Source: a bacterium HR33
GTDB taxonomy: Bacteria > Gemmatimonadota > Gemmatimonadetes > Gemmatimonadales > GWC2-71-9
Length of the DNA: 64,000 nt
NCBI GenBank assembly: GCA_002923375.1
Contig: BEIJ01000001.1
Location: forward strand, 868,001 to 932,000
Direction: 5' to 3'
Numbering within the stretch: position 1 is the stretch's first letter; each line of letters opens with the position of its first letter. The notes under the pieces were generated by a model that worked only from the letters and a program-made list of their open reading frames with translations, was not told the DNA's origin and searched no databases. Shown piece after piece: positions 15,771 through 24,087 of the stretch. The position numbers were made by a program, and so were the translations under genes.

Positions 15771-18332
15771 GTGACCCGAGAACTGATCGAGGTCCTGCAG
15801 TCCGCTCTGGGCGGCCGCTATCGGGTGGAAGCTCAGGTGGGACGCGGGGGGATGGCCTACGTCTTCTTGGCGCAGGACCTCAAGCACGATCGGCGGGTGG
15901 CGGTGAAGGTGTTGCGCCCCGAGCTGGCTTCCGGCGTGGTGGCGGAGCGGTTTCACCGCGAGATCGCCATCGCGGCGCAGCTTTCCCATCCCAACATCCT
16001 TCCCCTCCACGACTCGGGAGAAGCGGGGGAGCTGCTCTACTATGTCATGCCCTACGTGGAAGGAGAGTCGCTGCGCGATCGCCTGCGGCGGGAAGGTCAG
16101 CTCCCCCTGGAAGACGCGGTTGCGATCCTGCGAGAAGTGGCCGACGCTTTGGCCTACGCCCACTCCCTCGGCGTGGTGCATCGCGACATCAAGCCGGAAA
16201 ACATCCTGCTCCACGAGGGCCACGCGGTGGTGACCGACTTCGGCGTGGCCCGGGCGGTGTACGCCGGAGTCCCCAGCGGGATCACCACCGCGGGCGTGGC
16301 GGTGGGAACTCCCGCCTACATGAGTCCGGAGCAGGCGAGCGGCGATTCCCGGATCGACGCCCGGAGCGACGTTTACTCCCTCGCCGTGGTGTTTTACGAA
16401 ATGCTGGCGGGCGAGCCTCCCTACAGCGGCCCCACGCCGCAAGCGATCCTGGCGCGGCAGTTGAGCGAGGAGGCGCGCTCCCTCACACTGCTCCGGGTGG
16501 TGACCCCGGCGCTGGACGCAGCAATTCGGAAAGCGCTGGCGCGGTCGCCCGCGGACCGCTACGCCACCACGCTCCAGTTCGTCGAGGCGGTGGAGACCGC
16601 GCTCCTCAGCGGGGAAGCCCCGCGCCCTCCGTGGACGCGCAGGGTTTTGAGGGCCAAGGCGCTGCTTCCCGCAGCCGCCGCCGCGCTCCTGGCCGTCGCA
16701 TGGTTTCTCGCAGCCGGCCGCTCGCCCCCGGTCACCTCGGTGGCGGTGCTCCCCTTCGCCAACGTGGGCGGGGACACCTTGAGCCGGGCCTTCGTGGACG
16801 GCACGGTGGAGATCTTGACCAGCAAGCTCACCGAACTCGAGCCTTACTTTGCATCCCCCGTCTGGGTCGTGCCCGCCAGCGAGATCCGCTCCCGCAGAGT
16901 GGAGAGCGTGGACCAGGCGCGCCGGGAGTTCGGGGTCAGGCTGGCCGTTACCGGCAGCGTGCAGCGCCAGGGATCGGATCTAAGAATCACTCTCAATCTG
17001 GTCGATGCTTCGAACCTGAGGCAGCTTCGCTCGGCGGTCCTTTCGCGTCGCGCCGCTGACCTGGCCAGCTGGCAGGACGGTCTGGTAGCCGAGTTGGCCG
17101 GAATGCTGGAGTTGCGAGAGGAAGCCCCGGTACGGCGGCTGGCGAATTTGGGAGCCACGTCCCAACCGCTGGCGTTCGACGCCTACGTCAGGGGCCGCGG
17201 CCATCTCCAAGGCGCCAGGACGCAAGACAACCTTTTGGCTGCGGTGCGCCTGTTCTCCCAAGCGATAGAACAAGACTCCGGTTTCGCCCTGGCGTACGCC
17301 GGTCTGGCGGAAAGTTATTGGCAGCTTTACGAAGAAACCGGAGACACCAGTTGGGTGCGCCCCGCTCTGGAAACCGGCCGTCTGGCCGTGGAGCGGGGAG
17401 AGTCGGTGGGTGCGGTTTGGGTCACGGCGGCGATGATAGCCTCGGGCACCGGCCGCTACACCGAAGCGGTGGACCTCGCCAACCGGGCGCTGGAATTGGA
17501 TCCTTACAGCAGCGAGGCGTACCGGCTTTTGGCCACGGCCTACGGGCGGCTCAACCGGCCGGATCAGGCTGAAGCCACTTATCTTCGCGCCATACAACTG
17601 AGACCGTACGACTGGCGCGCTTACAACAGCTTCGGGGTTTTCTACTACCAGCAGGGGCGGTACCGGGACGCCGTGCGGCAGTTTCGCCGGGCCGCGGAAC
17701 TCAATCCTTCGAACGCGAGGGCCTACGCCAACGCGGGCGGGATCTATTTCTTCCTGGAGGAGTGGCGGGAAGCGCGCCGGATGTTCGAGCGCGCCCTGGA
17801 GATCCAGCCTTCGGCCGCGGCTTATTCCAATCTGGGTACCCTGGACTTCTACGAAGGCCGCTACGGCCGGGCGGCGGAGAACTTCCAGCATGCGGTGGAG
17901 CTGGCGAGCGAGAACTACCGCTTCTGGGGGAACCTGGCGGACGCTCTCTATTGGGCACCGGGCCGCCGCGAAGAAAGTACCGCCGCGTACCGGCGGGCTT
18001 TGGCCCTGGCGGAGGCCGCCCGGAGAATCAATCCCAACGATCCCCGGATCCTTTCCCATGTGGTGGACTACAGCGCCATGTTGGGACAGAGCGACACCGC
18101 CCTGGCGCTGTTGGAACTGTTGCTGCCTCTAATGGGGCAGGATCCGGAGCTGATGTTCAGCGTGGCGCGGGCGTACGAGATCTTGCACAAGCGCGAGCGC
18201 GCCCTCTTCTGGCTGGAGCGCGCCCTGGAGGCGGGATATTCCCGAAAGCTGGTGGAGGCGACGCCGGATTTCACCGAGTTGAGGCGCGATCCTGCTTACC
18301 GCTCCCTGGTAAGGCGCGCTTCTACCAACTGA
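15771..18332 (+). CDS. Membrane serine/threonine kinase with TolB-like domain and TPR array (copy 1)
   Basis: The 853-residue protein has a kinase domain at residues ~15-275: glycine loop VGRGGMAYVFLA, VAVKVL lysine, HRDIKPENIL catalytic loop, DFGVARAV and GTPAYMSPEQASG. A single transmembrane helix follows near residue 305 (ALLPAAAAALLAVAWFLAAG). The exterior part starts with a TolB-N/FlgO-like domain (VAVLPFANVGGDTLSRAFVDGTVEIL), then ~10 TPR units. This layout is widespread in Gemmatimonadota and Acidobacteriota and suggests sensing outside and phosphorylation inside. GTG start, 4 bases after rtcB. A 473-bp part of its kinase domain is identical to copy 2 at 18906. Confidence 0.9.
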   Translation: MTRELIEVLQSALGGRYRVEAQVGRGGMAYVFLAQDLKHDRRVAVKVLRPELASGVVAERFHREIAIAAQLSHPNILPLHDSGEAGELLYYVMPYVEGESLRDRLRREGQLPLEDAVAILREVADALAYAHSLGVVHRDIKPENILLHEGHAVVTDFGVARAVYAGVPSGITTAGVAVGTPAYMSPEQASGDSRIDARSDVYSLAVVFYEMLAGEPPYSGPTPQAILARQLSEEARSLTLLRVVTPALDAAIRKALARSPADRYATTLQFVEAVETALLSGEAPRPPWTRRVLRAKALLPAAAAALLAVAWFLAAGRSPPVTSVAVLPFANVGGDTLSRAFVDGTVEILTSKLTELEPYFASPVWVVPASEIRSRRVESVDQARREFGVRLAVTGSVQRQGSDLRITLNLVDASNLRQLRSAVLSRRAADLASWQDGLVAELAGMLELREEAPVRRLANLGATSQPLAFDAYVRGRGHLQGARTQDNLLAAVRLFSQAIEQDSGFALAYAGLAESYWQLYEETGDTSWVRPALETGRLAVERGESVGAVWVTAAMIASGTGRYTEAVDLANRALELDPYSSEAYRLLATAYGRLNRPDQAEATYLRAIQLRPYDWRAYNSFGVFYYQQGRYRDAVRQFRRAAELNPSNARAYANAGGIYFFLEEWREARRMFERALEIQPSAAAYSNLGTLDFYEGRYGRAAENFQHAVELASENYRFWGNLADALYWAPGRREESTAAYRRALALAEAARRINPNDPRILSHVVDYSAMLGQSDTALALLELLLPLMGQDPELMFSVARAYEILHKRERALFWLERALEAGYSRKLVEATPDFTELRRDPAYRSLVRRASTN
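16122..16594 (+). repeat. 473-bp identical block, kinase copy 1
   Basis: By eye this block equals 19257-19729 base for base, while the flanks in the same genes differ at synonymous sites upstream and diverge fully downstream. It codes the C-lobe of the kinase domain from the end of helix C to the domain end. Sharp edges inside an otherwise diverged domain suggest gene conversion. Confidence 0.85.
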
Positions 18333-18400
18333 TCTTGCGCCATCGGGTACCGTGGCGCAGTATTGAGCGGTCGGTATGCCTCCAACCTAGGGAGTCGAAA

Positions 18401-18817
18401 ATGCGCCTCGCCCTCCTGCTGCCCGCCGCCGGCCTTTCCGGTATCGCCCTGATCGCCACCGCAGCGCCTACTCAGGGGCCCGCCGCCATCCTGCGGAACG
18501 TGGCGGTAACGGCGATCTGCACCCCACCAAGCGTGCAATTCACCATCAACCCGTGGGTGCTGCGATTAAACGTAGGTGACAGCGTGCAGTGGCAGCTCAC
18601 CACCGCTTCCAACGCCGATTCTATCTGGGTCGATCGCAAGCGCGGGCCTCGCTGGCCCTTTGCCGGTCCCCCAAGAGGGGGCAACCGGGGACGGCCGGCG
18701 CACTCCGGAGGGGCGGCGAACCTGCGAGGCCGGCACCAGTACAACGTCTATCTCCGCTGCACCCTCGGCGCGGACACGGTGATCGTGCTGGTGGATCCCG
18801 ACATGGTGATCGAATGA
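18401..18817 (+). CDS. Small secreted protein of unknown function
   Basis: The 138-residue protein has a signal peptide (LALLLPAAGLSGIALIATAAPTQG) and a mature part that looks beta-rich: VQFTINPWVLRLNVGDSVQWQLTTASNADSIWV recalls the cupredoxin-like or Ig-like opening, but no copper ligand set is visible. Two cysteines could form a disulfide. AGGGAG precedes the ATG by seven bases. It sits between the two duplicated kinases and could be part of the sensed system or a bystander. Confidence 0.55.
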   Translation: MRLALLLPAAGLSGIALIATAAPTQGPAAILRNVAVTAICTPPSVQFTINPWVLRLNVGDSVQWQLTTASNADSIWVDRKRGPRWPFAGPPRGGNRGRPAHSGGAANLRGRHQYNVYLRCTLGADTVIVLVDPDMVIE

Positions 18818-18823
18818 GTTGAG

Positions 18824-18901
18824 GTGGTGCACGCGGTGGACGCCGCCGGGATCGGGAAGAAGGTGGTGAAGCTCGCGCCGGTAGCGGTAGTAAAAGGCTG
18901 A
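18824..18901 (+). pseudogene. Copied 3' tail of rtcB
   Basis: This 26-codon remnant ends VVKLAPVAVVKG and a stop, matching the end of intact rtcB (15690-15766) with mostly synonymous changes. It has no start or body. Its position immediately before kinase copy 2 mirrors rtcB before kinase copy 1, so the duplicated unit was the rtcB end plus the kinase start. Confidence 0.75.
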
Positions 18902-18905
18902 CTAG

Positions 18906-21236
18906 GTGGACCGCCAGCTGATCGAGACCCTTCAGTCCGCACTGGGCGGCCGCTATCGGGTGGAAGCCCAGGTCGGACGCGGGGGGATGGCCTACGTCTT
19001 CCTGGCGCAGGATCTGAAGCACGACCGGCGGGTGGCGGTGAAGGTGTTGCGCCCCGAGTTGGCCTCCAGCGTGGTGGCCGAGCGGTTTCATCGCGAGATC
19101 GCGATCGCGGCCCAGCTTTCCCATCCCAACATCCTTCCCCTCCACGACTCGGGAGCGGCGGGAGAGCTGCTTTACTACGTCATGCCCTACGTGGAAGGGG
19201 AGTCGCTGCGCGATCGCCTGCGGCGCGAGGGGCAGCTTCCGCTGGAAGACGCGGTCGCGATCCTGCGAGAAGTGGCCGACGCTTTGGCCTACGCCCACTC
19301 CCTCGGCGTGGTGCATCGCGACATCAAGCCGGAAAACATCCTGCTCCACGAGGGCCACGCGGTGGTGACCGACTTCGGCGTGGCCCGGGCGGTGTACGCC
19401 GGAGTCCCCAGCGGGATCACCACCGCGGGCGTGGCGGTGGGAACTCCCGCCTACATGAGTCCGGAGCAGGCGAGCGGCGATTCCCGGATCGACGCCCGGA
19501 GCGACGTTTACTCCCTCGCCGTGGTGTTTTACGAAATGCTGGCGGGCGAGCCTCCCTACAGCGGCCCCACGCCGCAAGCGATCCTGGCGCGGCAGTTGAG
19601 CGAGGAGGCGCGCTCCCTCACACTGCTCCGGGTGGTGACCCCGGCGCTGGACGCAGCAATTCGGAAAGCGCTGGCGCGGTCGCCCGCGGACCGCTACGCC
19701 ACCACGCTCCAGTTCGTCGAGGCGGTGGAAACCGCGCTCCGCGCCGCAAAGGCGCCTCGCGTGCCGGTGCGCGCCCTGGCCGCCGGGGCCGTGGTGCCCG
19801 CGGTCCTGCTCGCCGTCGCGTGGCTGGTATGGGGCAGGGCGGACACGGAGACATCTTCGGCTCCGTCACGGGCGAGGGTCACAGTGCTGCCCTTCGCGAA
19901 CCTCACGCCGAACGAGGAGAACCGCTACTTCGCCGACGGCGTGACCGAGGAGATCGTCACCCGCATCTCGCGCGTCCCGGCCCTCTTCGTCGTGTCGAGC
20001 GCGTCCGTGTTGCCGGACAGCAGCCCGCAGCCGCCGCTCTCCGCGCTCGCCGCTGCCCTCGGCGTCGACTACATCCTGCGCGGCAGCGTTCGGCGCGACC
20101 GGGAGCGCGTGCGCATCACTGCGCAGCTCGTGGACGCGAAGCAGAACGTGAACGTCTGGGCGGAGTCGTATGACGAGCTGATGGAGGACATCTTCGCGGT
20201 CCAGAGCGAGATCGCGACGCGCGTCGCCGCTGCGCTGAACGCCGAGATCGTCTCCAGCGTGAAGGAGCACATCGCCCGCGCGCCCACGGCGGACCTCGTC
20301 GCCTACAACCTCTACCTGCGCGGCCGCTACTTCTGGCACAGGAGGACGCAGGCGGCTTTGGTCGAGTCCGCGCGCTTCTTCGAACAGGCGGTGGCGCGCG
20401 ACTCAGGTTTCGCGCGCGCGTGGGCCGGCGTGGCAGACGCCTACGCCGTGCTCGCGTTCTACGATTACCTGCCGCCCGCCACCGCGTACCCGAAGGCGAA
20501 GGCCGCCGCCCGGCGCGCCCTCCAGCTCGACCCCTCCCTCGGCGAGGCGCACGCCTCGCTCGGCTACATCGCGCTCTACTACGACTGGGATTGGGACGCC
20601 GCCGAGGCCGCCTTCCGGCGCTCCATCGAGCTCGACCCCAACTACACCGTCGCCCACCAGTGGTACGCCAACTACCTCGTCGCCCGGGGCCGCTTCGAGG
20701 AGGCCGCGCGCGAGATGAACTACGCGCGCGAGCTCAACCCGCTCTCGCTGATCGCGAACGGCGCGCTCGGCTGGGTCTACTTCTACGCCCGGCGCTACGA
20801 GGACGCCATCGCGCAATGCGACCTCGCCCTCGAGATGTCCCCCGATTGGGACCTCGGCCACCTCTGGCGGGGCCAGGCCCTCGAGCAACTGGGCCGCAGC
20901 CACGACGCGATCGCCTCACTCCGGCGCGCCTTCGAGCTGTCCGGCCGCAGCGGCATCAGCGCGGCAGCGCTCGCGCGCGCCTACGCGACGTTCGGCGAGC
21001 CCGAGCGGGCGCGGGAGCTGCTCCACGCCTTGCTCGCGGCGGAAGGGTATCGCCCCTCCTACGAGATCGCCAAAATCTACGTCGCTCTCGGCGAGCACGA
21101 TCGCGCCATGGATTGGCTGGAACGCGCGCACGAGGAACACGCGCACTCGATGGTGTTCCTCAGGGTCGACCCGCAGCTCGAGCCGCTGCACGGAAACGCG
21201 CGGTTCGAGAGACTGGCAGAGAAGGTGGGGGTGTGA
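18906..21236 (+). CDS. Membrane serine/threonine kinase with TolB-like domain and TPR array (copy 2)
   Basis: The 776-residue protein has the same N-terminal kinase domain as its neighbour (VGRGGMAYVFLA, HRDIKPENIL, DFGVARAV), then a transmembrane helix near residue 290 (AAGAVVPAVLLAVAWLVW). The TolB-N-like domain (VTVLPFANLTPNEENRYFADGVTEEIVTRIS) and TPR region (~residues 480-770) are clearly different from copy 1. The C-terminal half is more GC-rich and uses different codons (many ctc, cgc, gag), as if it came from a different source and was joined to a local kinase domain. GTG start. It is probably a receptor-type kinase with a different input. Confidence 0.9.
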   Translation: MDRQLIETLQSALGGRYRVEAQVGRGGMAYVFLAQDLKHDRRVAVKVLRPELASSVVAERFHREIAIAAQLSHPNILPLHDSGAAGELLYYVMPYVEGESLRDRLRREGQLPLEDAVAILREVADALAYAHSLGVVHRDIKPENILLHEGHAVVTDFGVARAVYAGVPSGITTAGVAVGTPAYMSPEQASGDSRIDARSDVYSLAVVFYEMLAGEPPYSGPTPQAILARQLSEEARSLTLLRVVTPALDAAIRKALARSPADRYATTLQFVEAVETALRAAKAPRVPVRALAAGAVVPAVLLAVAWLVWGRADTETSSAPSRARVTVLPFANLTPNEENRYFADGVTEEIVTRISRVPALFVVSSASVLPDSSPQPPLSALAAALGVDYILRGSVRRDRERVRITAQLVDAKQNVNVWAESYDELMEDIFAVQSEIATRVAAALNAEIVSSVKEHIARAPTADLVAYNLYLRGRYFWHRRTQAALVESARFFEQAVARDSGFARAWAGVADAYAVLAFYDYLPPATAYPKAKAAARRALQLDPSLGEAHASLGYIALYYDWDWDAAEAAFRRSIELDPNYTVAHQWYANYLVARGRFEEAAREMNYARELNPLSLIANGALGWVYFYARRYEDAIAQCDLALEMSPDWDLGHLWRGQALEQLGRSHDAIASLRRAFELSGRSGISAAALARAYATFGEPERARELLHALLAAEGYRPSYEIAKIYVALGEHDRAMDWLERAHEEHAHSMVFLRVDPQLEPLHGNARFERLAEKVGV
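19257..19729 (+). repeat. 473-bp identical block, kinase copy 2
   Basis: Identical by eye to 16122-16594. The left edge is a single synonymous difference at 19256 and the right edge another at 19730, after which the two genes soon become unalignable. Confidence 0.85.
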
Positions 21237-21282
21237 GGCGGAACCTAGAAGCCTCCCCTTCCCTCAAGAAACCCGAGCCGCA

Positions 21283-22740
21283 CTATCTCACCCGCGGGTA
21301 GTAGTTGCTGCTCCGAACGAATCGCAACACCCGCCCTGCCGAATCCAGCTCGAAGAGCACCTCTTCGGCCAGCTCGCCGTCGTCCCTAACCCGGCGGAAG
21401 GTGTGGCCCGAAACGTGCCGGAGCTTGGTCACCGCGCGCCGGGGATTCTCGGTAGGGAAATAGACCAAACCCAGACCGTCCTCCCAGGGGATCACCGCTG
21501 CCTCGCCGCCGAAGGAGGCGGAGTAAGTACCGTAGTATTTCTCCCATGCCGGATCCGGACCGCGCGCCACCGCTTCACCCTGGAGCGCCGCCCGGATCGC
21601 CGGAGCCACCAGCTCGTACATCCTCATGGTGTAGGGCTGCGGGCTTACCCCCAAAGCGTTCGCCATGAAGATGGTGGCGATCTTGCGCCGCGGCTGAAGC
21701 GACAGTTGAGTGCGATACCCGGGACAACTTCCCCCGTGACCCACAAAAGTTTCGTCGTTGTTGCGCCAGACGGAAAATCCCAAACCCCAATGCGTGTCCC
21801 AGTCGGGATCCACCCAGTGAACCCGGTGCATCTCGCGCAGCGTGTTGGCGGAAAGCACTTCCGCGCCGCCCCGCTCCAACAACCGGAACTGCCAGGAGGC
21901 GAACCGGGCCAGATCCTCCACCGTCGAGGCGTAACCCGCCGCCGGAGCTATCCCCCGGGCCTGAAAGAAGGGAAGCCTGCTTCTCTTCCCCTCGCGATCC
22001 AAGGCGCTGTAACCCACCGCTAAGCGCTTGCCTCTTTCTTCCGCAGGAATCTCCGGCCAGGTGCTCGCCATCCCCAGCGGATCCAGAATGCGGGTGCGAA
22101 CGTAGCGGGCGTAAGGTTCGCCCGAGACCGCCTGAACGATCTCCCCCGCCAGCGCCATGCCGAGGTTGGAGTACTGGTAGTACGTCTCGGGAGGATAGAG
22201 GGTCTTTTGCTTCGAGAGCCGTTCTATGATCTGCTCCCTGGTGGGAAAGACGAAATCCGGTCCGGTCCAGTAGGGCCAGTCGGCCTCTCGCGGGAGGCCG
22301 GAAGCGTGGGTCAGCAAGCCCTCCACCGTGATCGGCCCCCGATCCGGATAGAGCTGCTGGATGGAGAACCAGCTCAGATGCTTCTCCACCGGATCGTCCA
22401 ACCTCAGTTTCCCCGCATCGCGCAGCTGCATCACCGCGATGCTGGTGAACAGCTTGGAAATCGAACAGATGCTGTAAACCGTAGCCGGAGTGGCCGGAAC
22501 CTTGGCCTCCAGATCCTGATAGCCGTATCCCTTGCTCCAGATCAGCTCCTGGTCGTACACCACTCCGGCCGAAATCCCCGGAATCTGGCGGTAATCCCGC
22601 TCGGCATCGAGCCAGAGATCCAGCAGGTGGAGCGCCTGGCGCACCCGGGGATCTTCCCGTAGGTCCCGCGTTGCGTCCTGAGCCGCCGCCGGTCCCGCCG
22701 CCAAAACCGCGAGGAGCAAGATACCTGACCTCTTGAGCAT
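21283..22740 (-). CDS. Serine hydrolase of the class C beta-lactamase/esterase family
   Basis: A signal peptide (LLLAVLAAGPAAAQ) is followed by a beta-lactamase-fold domain with the SxxK motif in YSICSISKLFTS, the YxN motif in YYQYSNLGMALAG, and a HGGSCPGYRT motif in the KTG position. The C-terminal ~110 residues form an extra beta domain (YYGTYSASFGGEAAV), common in these periplasmic esterase/peptidase relatives. Substrate is unknown; true beta-lactamase activity is unlikely to be the main role. I chose the ATG at 22740, five bases after GGGGAGG, over the ATG at 22761. Confidence 0.8.
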   Translation of the reverse strand: MLKRSGILLLAVLAAGPAAAQDATRDLREDPRVRQALHLLDLWLDAERDYRQIPGISAGVVYDQELIWSKGYGYQDLEAKVPATPATVYSICSISKLFTSIAVMQLRDAGKLRLDDPVEKHLSWFSIQQLYPDRGPITVEGLLTHASGLPREADWPYWTGPDFVFPTREQIIERLSKQKTLYPPETYYQYSNLGMALAGEIVQAVSGEPYARYVRTRILDPLGMASTWPEIPAEERGKRLAVGYSALDREGKRSRLPFFQARGIAPAAGYASTVEDLARFASWQFRLLERGGAEVLSANTLREMHRVHWVDPDWDTHWGLGFSVWRNNDETFVGHGGSCPGYRTQLSLQPRRKIATIFMANALGVSPQPYTMRMYELVAPAIRAALQGEAVARGPDPAWEKYYGTYSASFGGEAAVIPWEDGLGLVYFPTENPRRAVTKLRHVSGHTFRRVRDDGELAEEVLFELDSAGRVLRFVRSSNYYPRVR

Positions 22741-22879
22741 CGCCGCCTCCCCAGGTTTCATTTCAGGGCTTACAAGCAGTCCGAAGCTGTGGCTCCGTAC
22801 GGCCGGAGCGCCGTACGGGCAGATAATTCAGCGTTTATATGCAGTCCCGAACCGAACCGTGCAAGGGAGGTAACCGACG

Positions 22880-23959
22880 TTGAATATCCGTTTCCCCGCT
22901 CCGCTTGCCGCTCTCCTGGCGGCGGCCGCATCGCTTTTCGCAGCCCGCGCGCGGGCGCAAACCTCGGTCCAAGCCGGCGCCGTGTCGGCCACCCTCGGCG
23001 GCAGGCTGCACACCCAGTTCAACACCACCTCGGCGCCGGCCGTGCCTGCAAGCGAGTTCGCCATCCGGCGCGCGCGGCTCGACGCGAAGGTCCAGATCAA
23101 CCGCTTCCTGAGCGGGATGGTCCAACCCGAGTTCGGCGAAGGAAAAGTCCTGCTCAGGGTCGCCTACGCCAAACTGGACGCCGGCGCTCCATTGAGTGTC
23201 ACCATCGGGCAGTTCAAGCGGCCCTTCGATCGCTTCGAACTCACCAGTTCCAACGACATTCTGGTGATCGAGCGCACCGGGGACATCAGGGGGGTGGACG
23301 CGTGCAGCGGGGTGGGCGGAGTGTGTTCCCTCAGCCGCCTGGTGGAGCGGCTCCAGCTCGGCGCGCCCGATATCGGAATCATGATAGAGGGAAAGGACCG
23401 ATCCGGCCGGCTGGGCTACTTCTTGGCGCTCACCAACGGTACCGGAGCCAACCGGGAAGACGAAAACGGGAGCAAGTCCTTTACCGGCCGGCTTGCCCTG
23501 GTGGCGGCGCCCGGAGTGGAACTGGGTGCCGGAATTGCTCTCCACGACTATGTGGATTCCCTGCGCGGGACCGATCGCTATGCCCCCGCTTGGGGATTGG
23601 ACCTGGAGGTGGGGAACTTCTCCCGCGGCTTCCACCTCCAGGCGGGAGTGGTGGGAGGAGCCAACTGGAGCAATTTCATAGGGGCCGATCCGGCGCGCTT
23701 TTTCGCGGCTCAAGTGATCGCCACTTACAAAGCGGCGTGGGACCGCCCGCCCTACGCGGAGGCGATCGAGCCGGTGGCGAGAGTAAGCTGGGCCGATCCC
23801 GCAACCGCGGCGAGCGGCGATGCGGGCTTCGTCGTCACACCCGGGCTGGTGTGGTACATCACCGGCCGGCACAAGATGGCGGCGAACGTGGATTTCTGGA
23901 TTCCCGAGCGCGGGGAGCGCCGCTTTGGGTTGAAGCTACAGTCGTATCTCTCGTTCTGA
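22880..23959 (+). CDS. Outer-membrane porin, phosphate-selective porin O/P-like
   Basis: A signal peptide (LAALLAAAASLFAARARAQ) leads into a ~330-residue beta-rich sequence with porin O/P features: LGGRLHTQFNTT, FAIRRARLDAKVQINRFLSGMVQPEFG, VTIGQFKRPFDRFELTSSND and a C-terminal aromatic residue (LKLQSYLSF) needed for barrel assembly. The presence of a porin supports a diderm cell. The TTG start follows GGGAGG. It is divergent from the serine hydrolase and upstream of a sugar ABC operon, so it may supply that transporter, though the gap of 128 bases argues for separate control. Confidence 0.75.
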   Translation: MNIRFPAPLAALLAAAASLFAARARAQTSVQAGAVSATLGGRLHTQFNTTSAPAVPASEFAIRRARLDAKVQINRFLSGMVQPEFGEGKVLLRVAYAKLDAGAPLSVTIGQFKRPFDRFELTSSNDILVIERTGDIRGVDACSGVGGVCSLSRLVERLQLGAPDIGIMIEGKDRSGRLGYFLALTNGTGANREDENGSKSFTGRLALVAAPGVELGAGIALHDYVDSLRGTDRYAPAWGLDLEVGNFSRGFHLQAGVVGGANWSNFIGADPARFFAAQVIATYKAAWDRPPYAEAIEPVARVSWADPATAASGDAGFVVTPGLVWYITGRHKMAANVDFWIPERGERRFGLKLQSYLSF

Positions 23960-23992
23960 CCCGGCGCGCCGCTTTCTGACCCGGCGCGCCGC
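23954..23992 (+). repeat. Two copies of a 19-bp direct repeat at the porin stop codon
   Basis: TTCTGACCCGGCGCGCCGC occurs at 23954-23972 and 23974-23992, a 20-bp period. The first copy contains the porin's last Phe codon and stop. Each has the palindrome GGCGCGCC and could fold into a GC hairpin. No T-run follows, so a terminator role is uncertain. Confidence 0.6.
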
Positions 23993-24087
23993 GCGCCCCG
24001 AGCGCTTCGCGGCGCCTTGACCCGATACCGGTTGCGGCCCTATATGCACGAAGACCGTCCGGAATCGCAGGGATCTGCAGGTTACCG

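Noticed and set aside
15504-16442. Long minus-strand frames repeated opposite both kinase genes (also 18621-19577)
   Set aside because: Their similarity to each other comes only from the duplicated kinase DNA on the other strand.
21283-22740. An antibiotic-resistance class C beta-lactamase
   Set aside because: The SxxK and YxN motifs fit the wide serine-hydrolase family, the KTG position is HGG, and a C-terminal extra domain is typical of esterase or peptidase relatives rather than AmpC.
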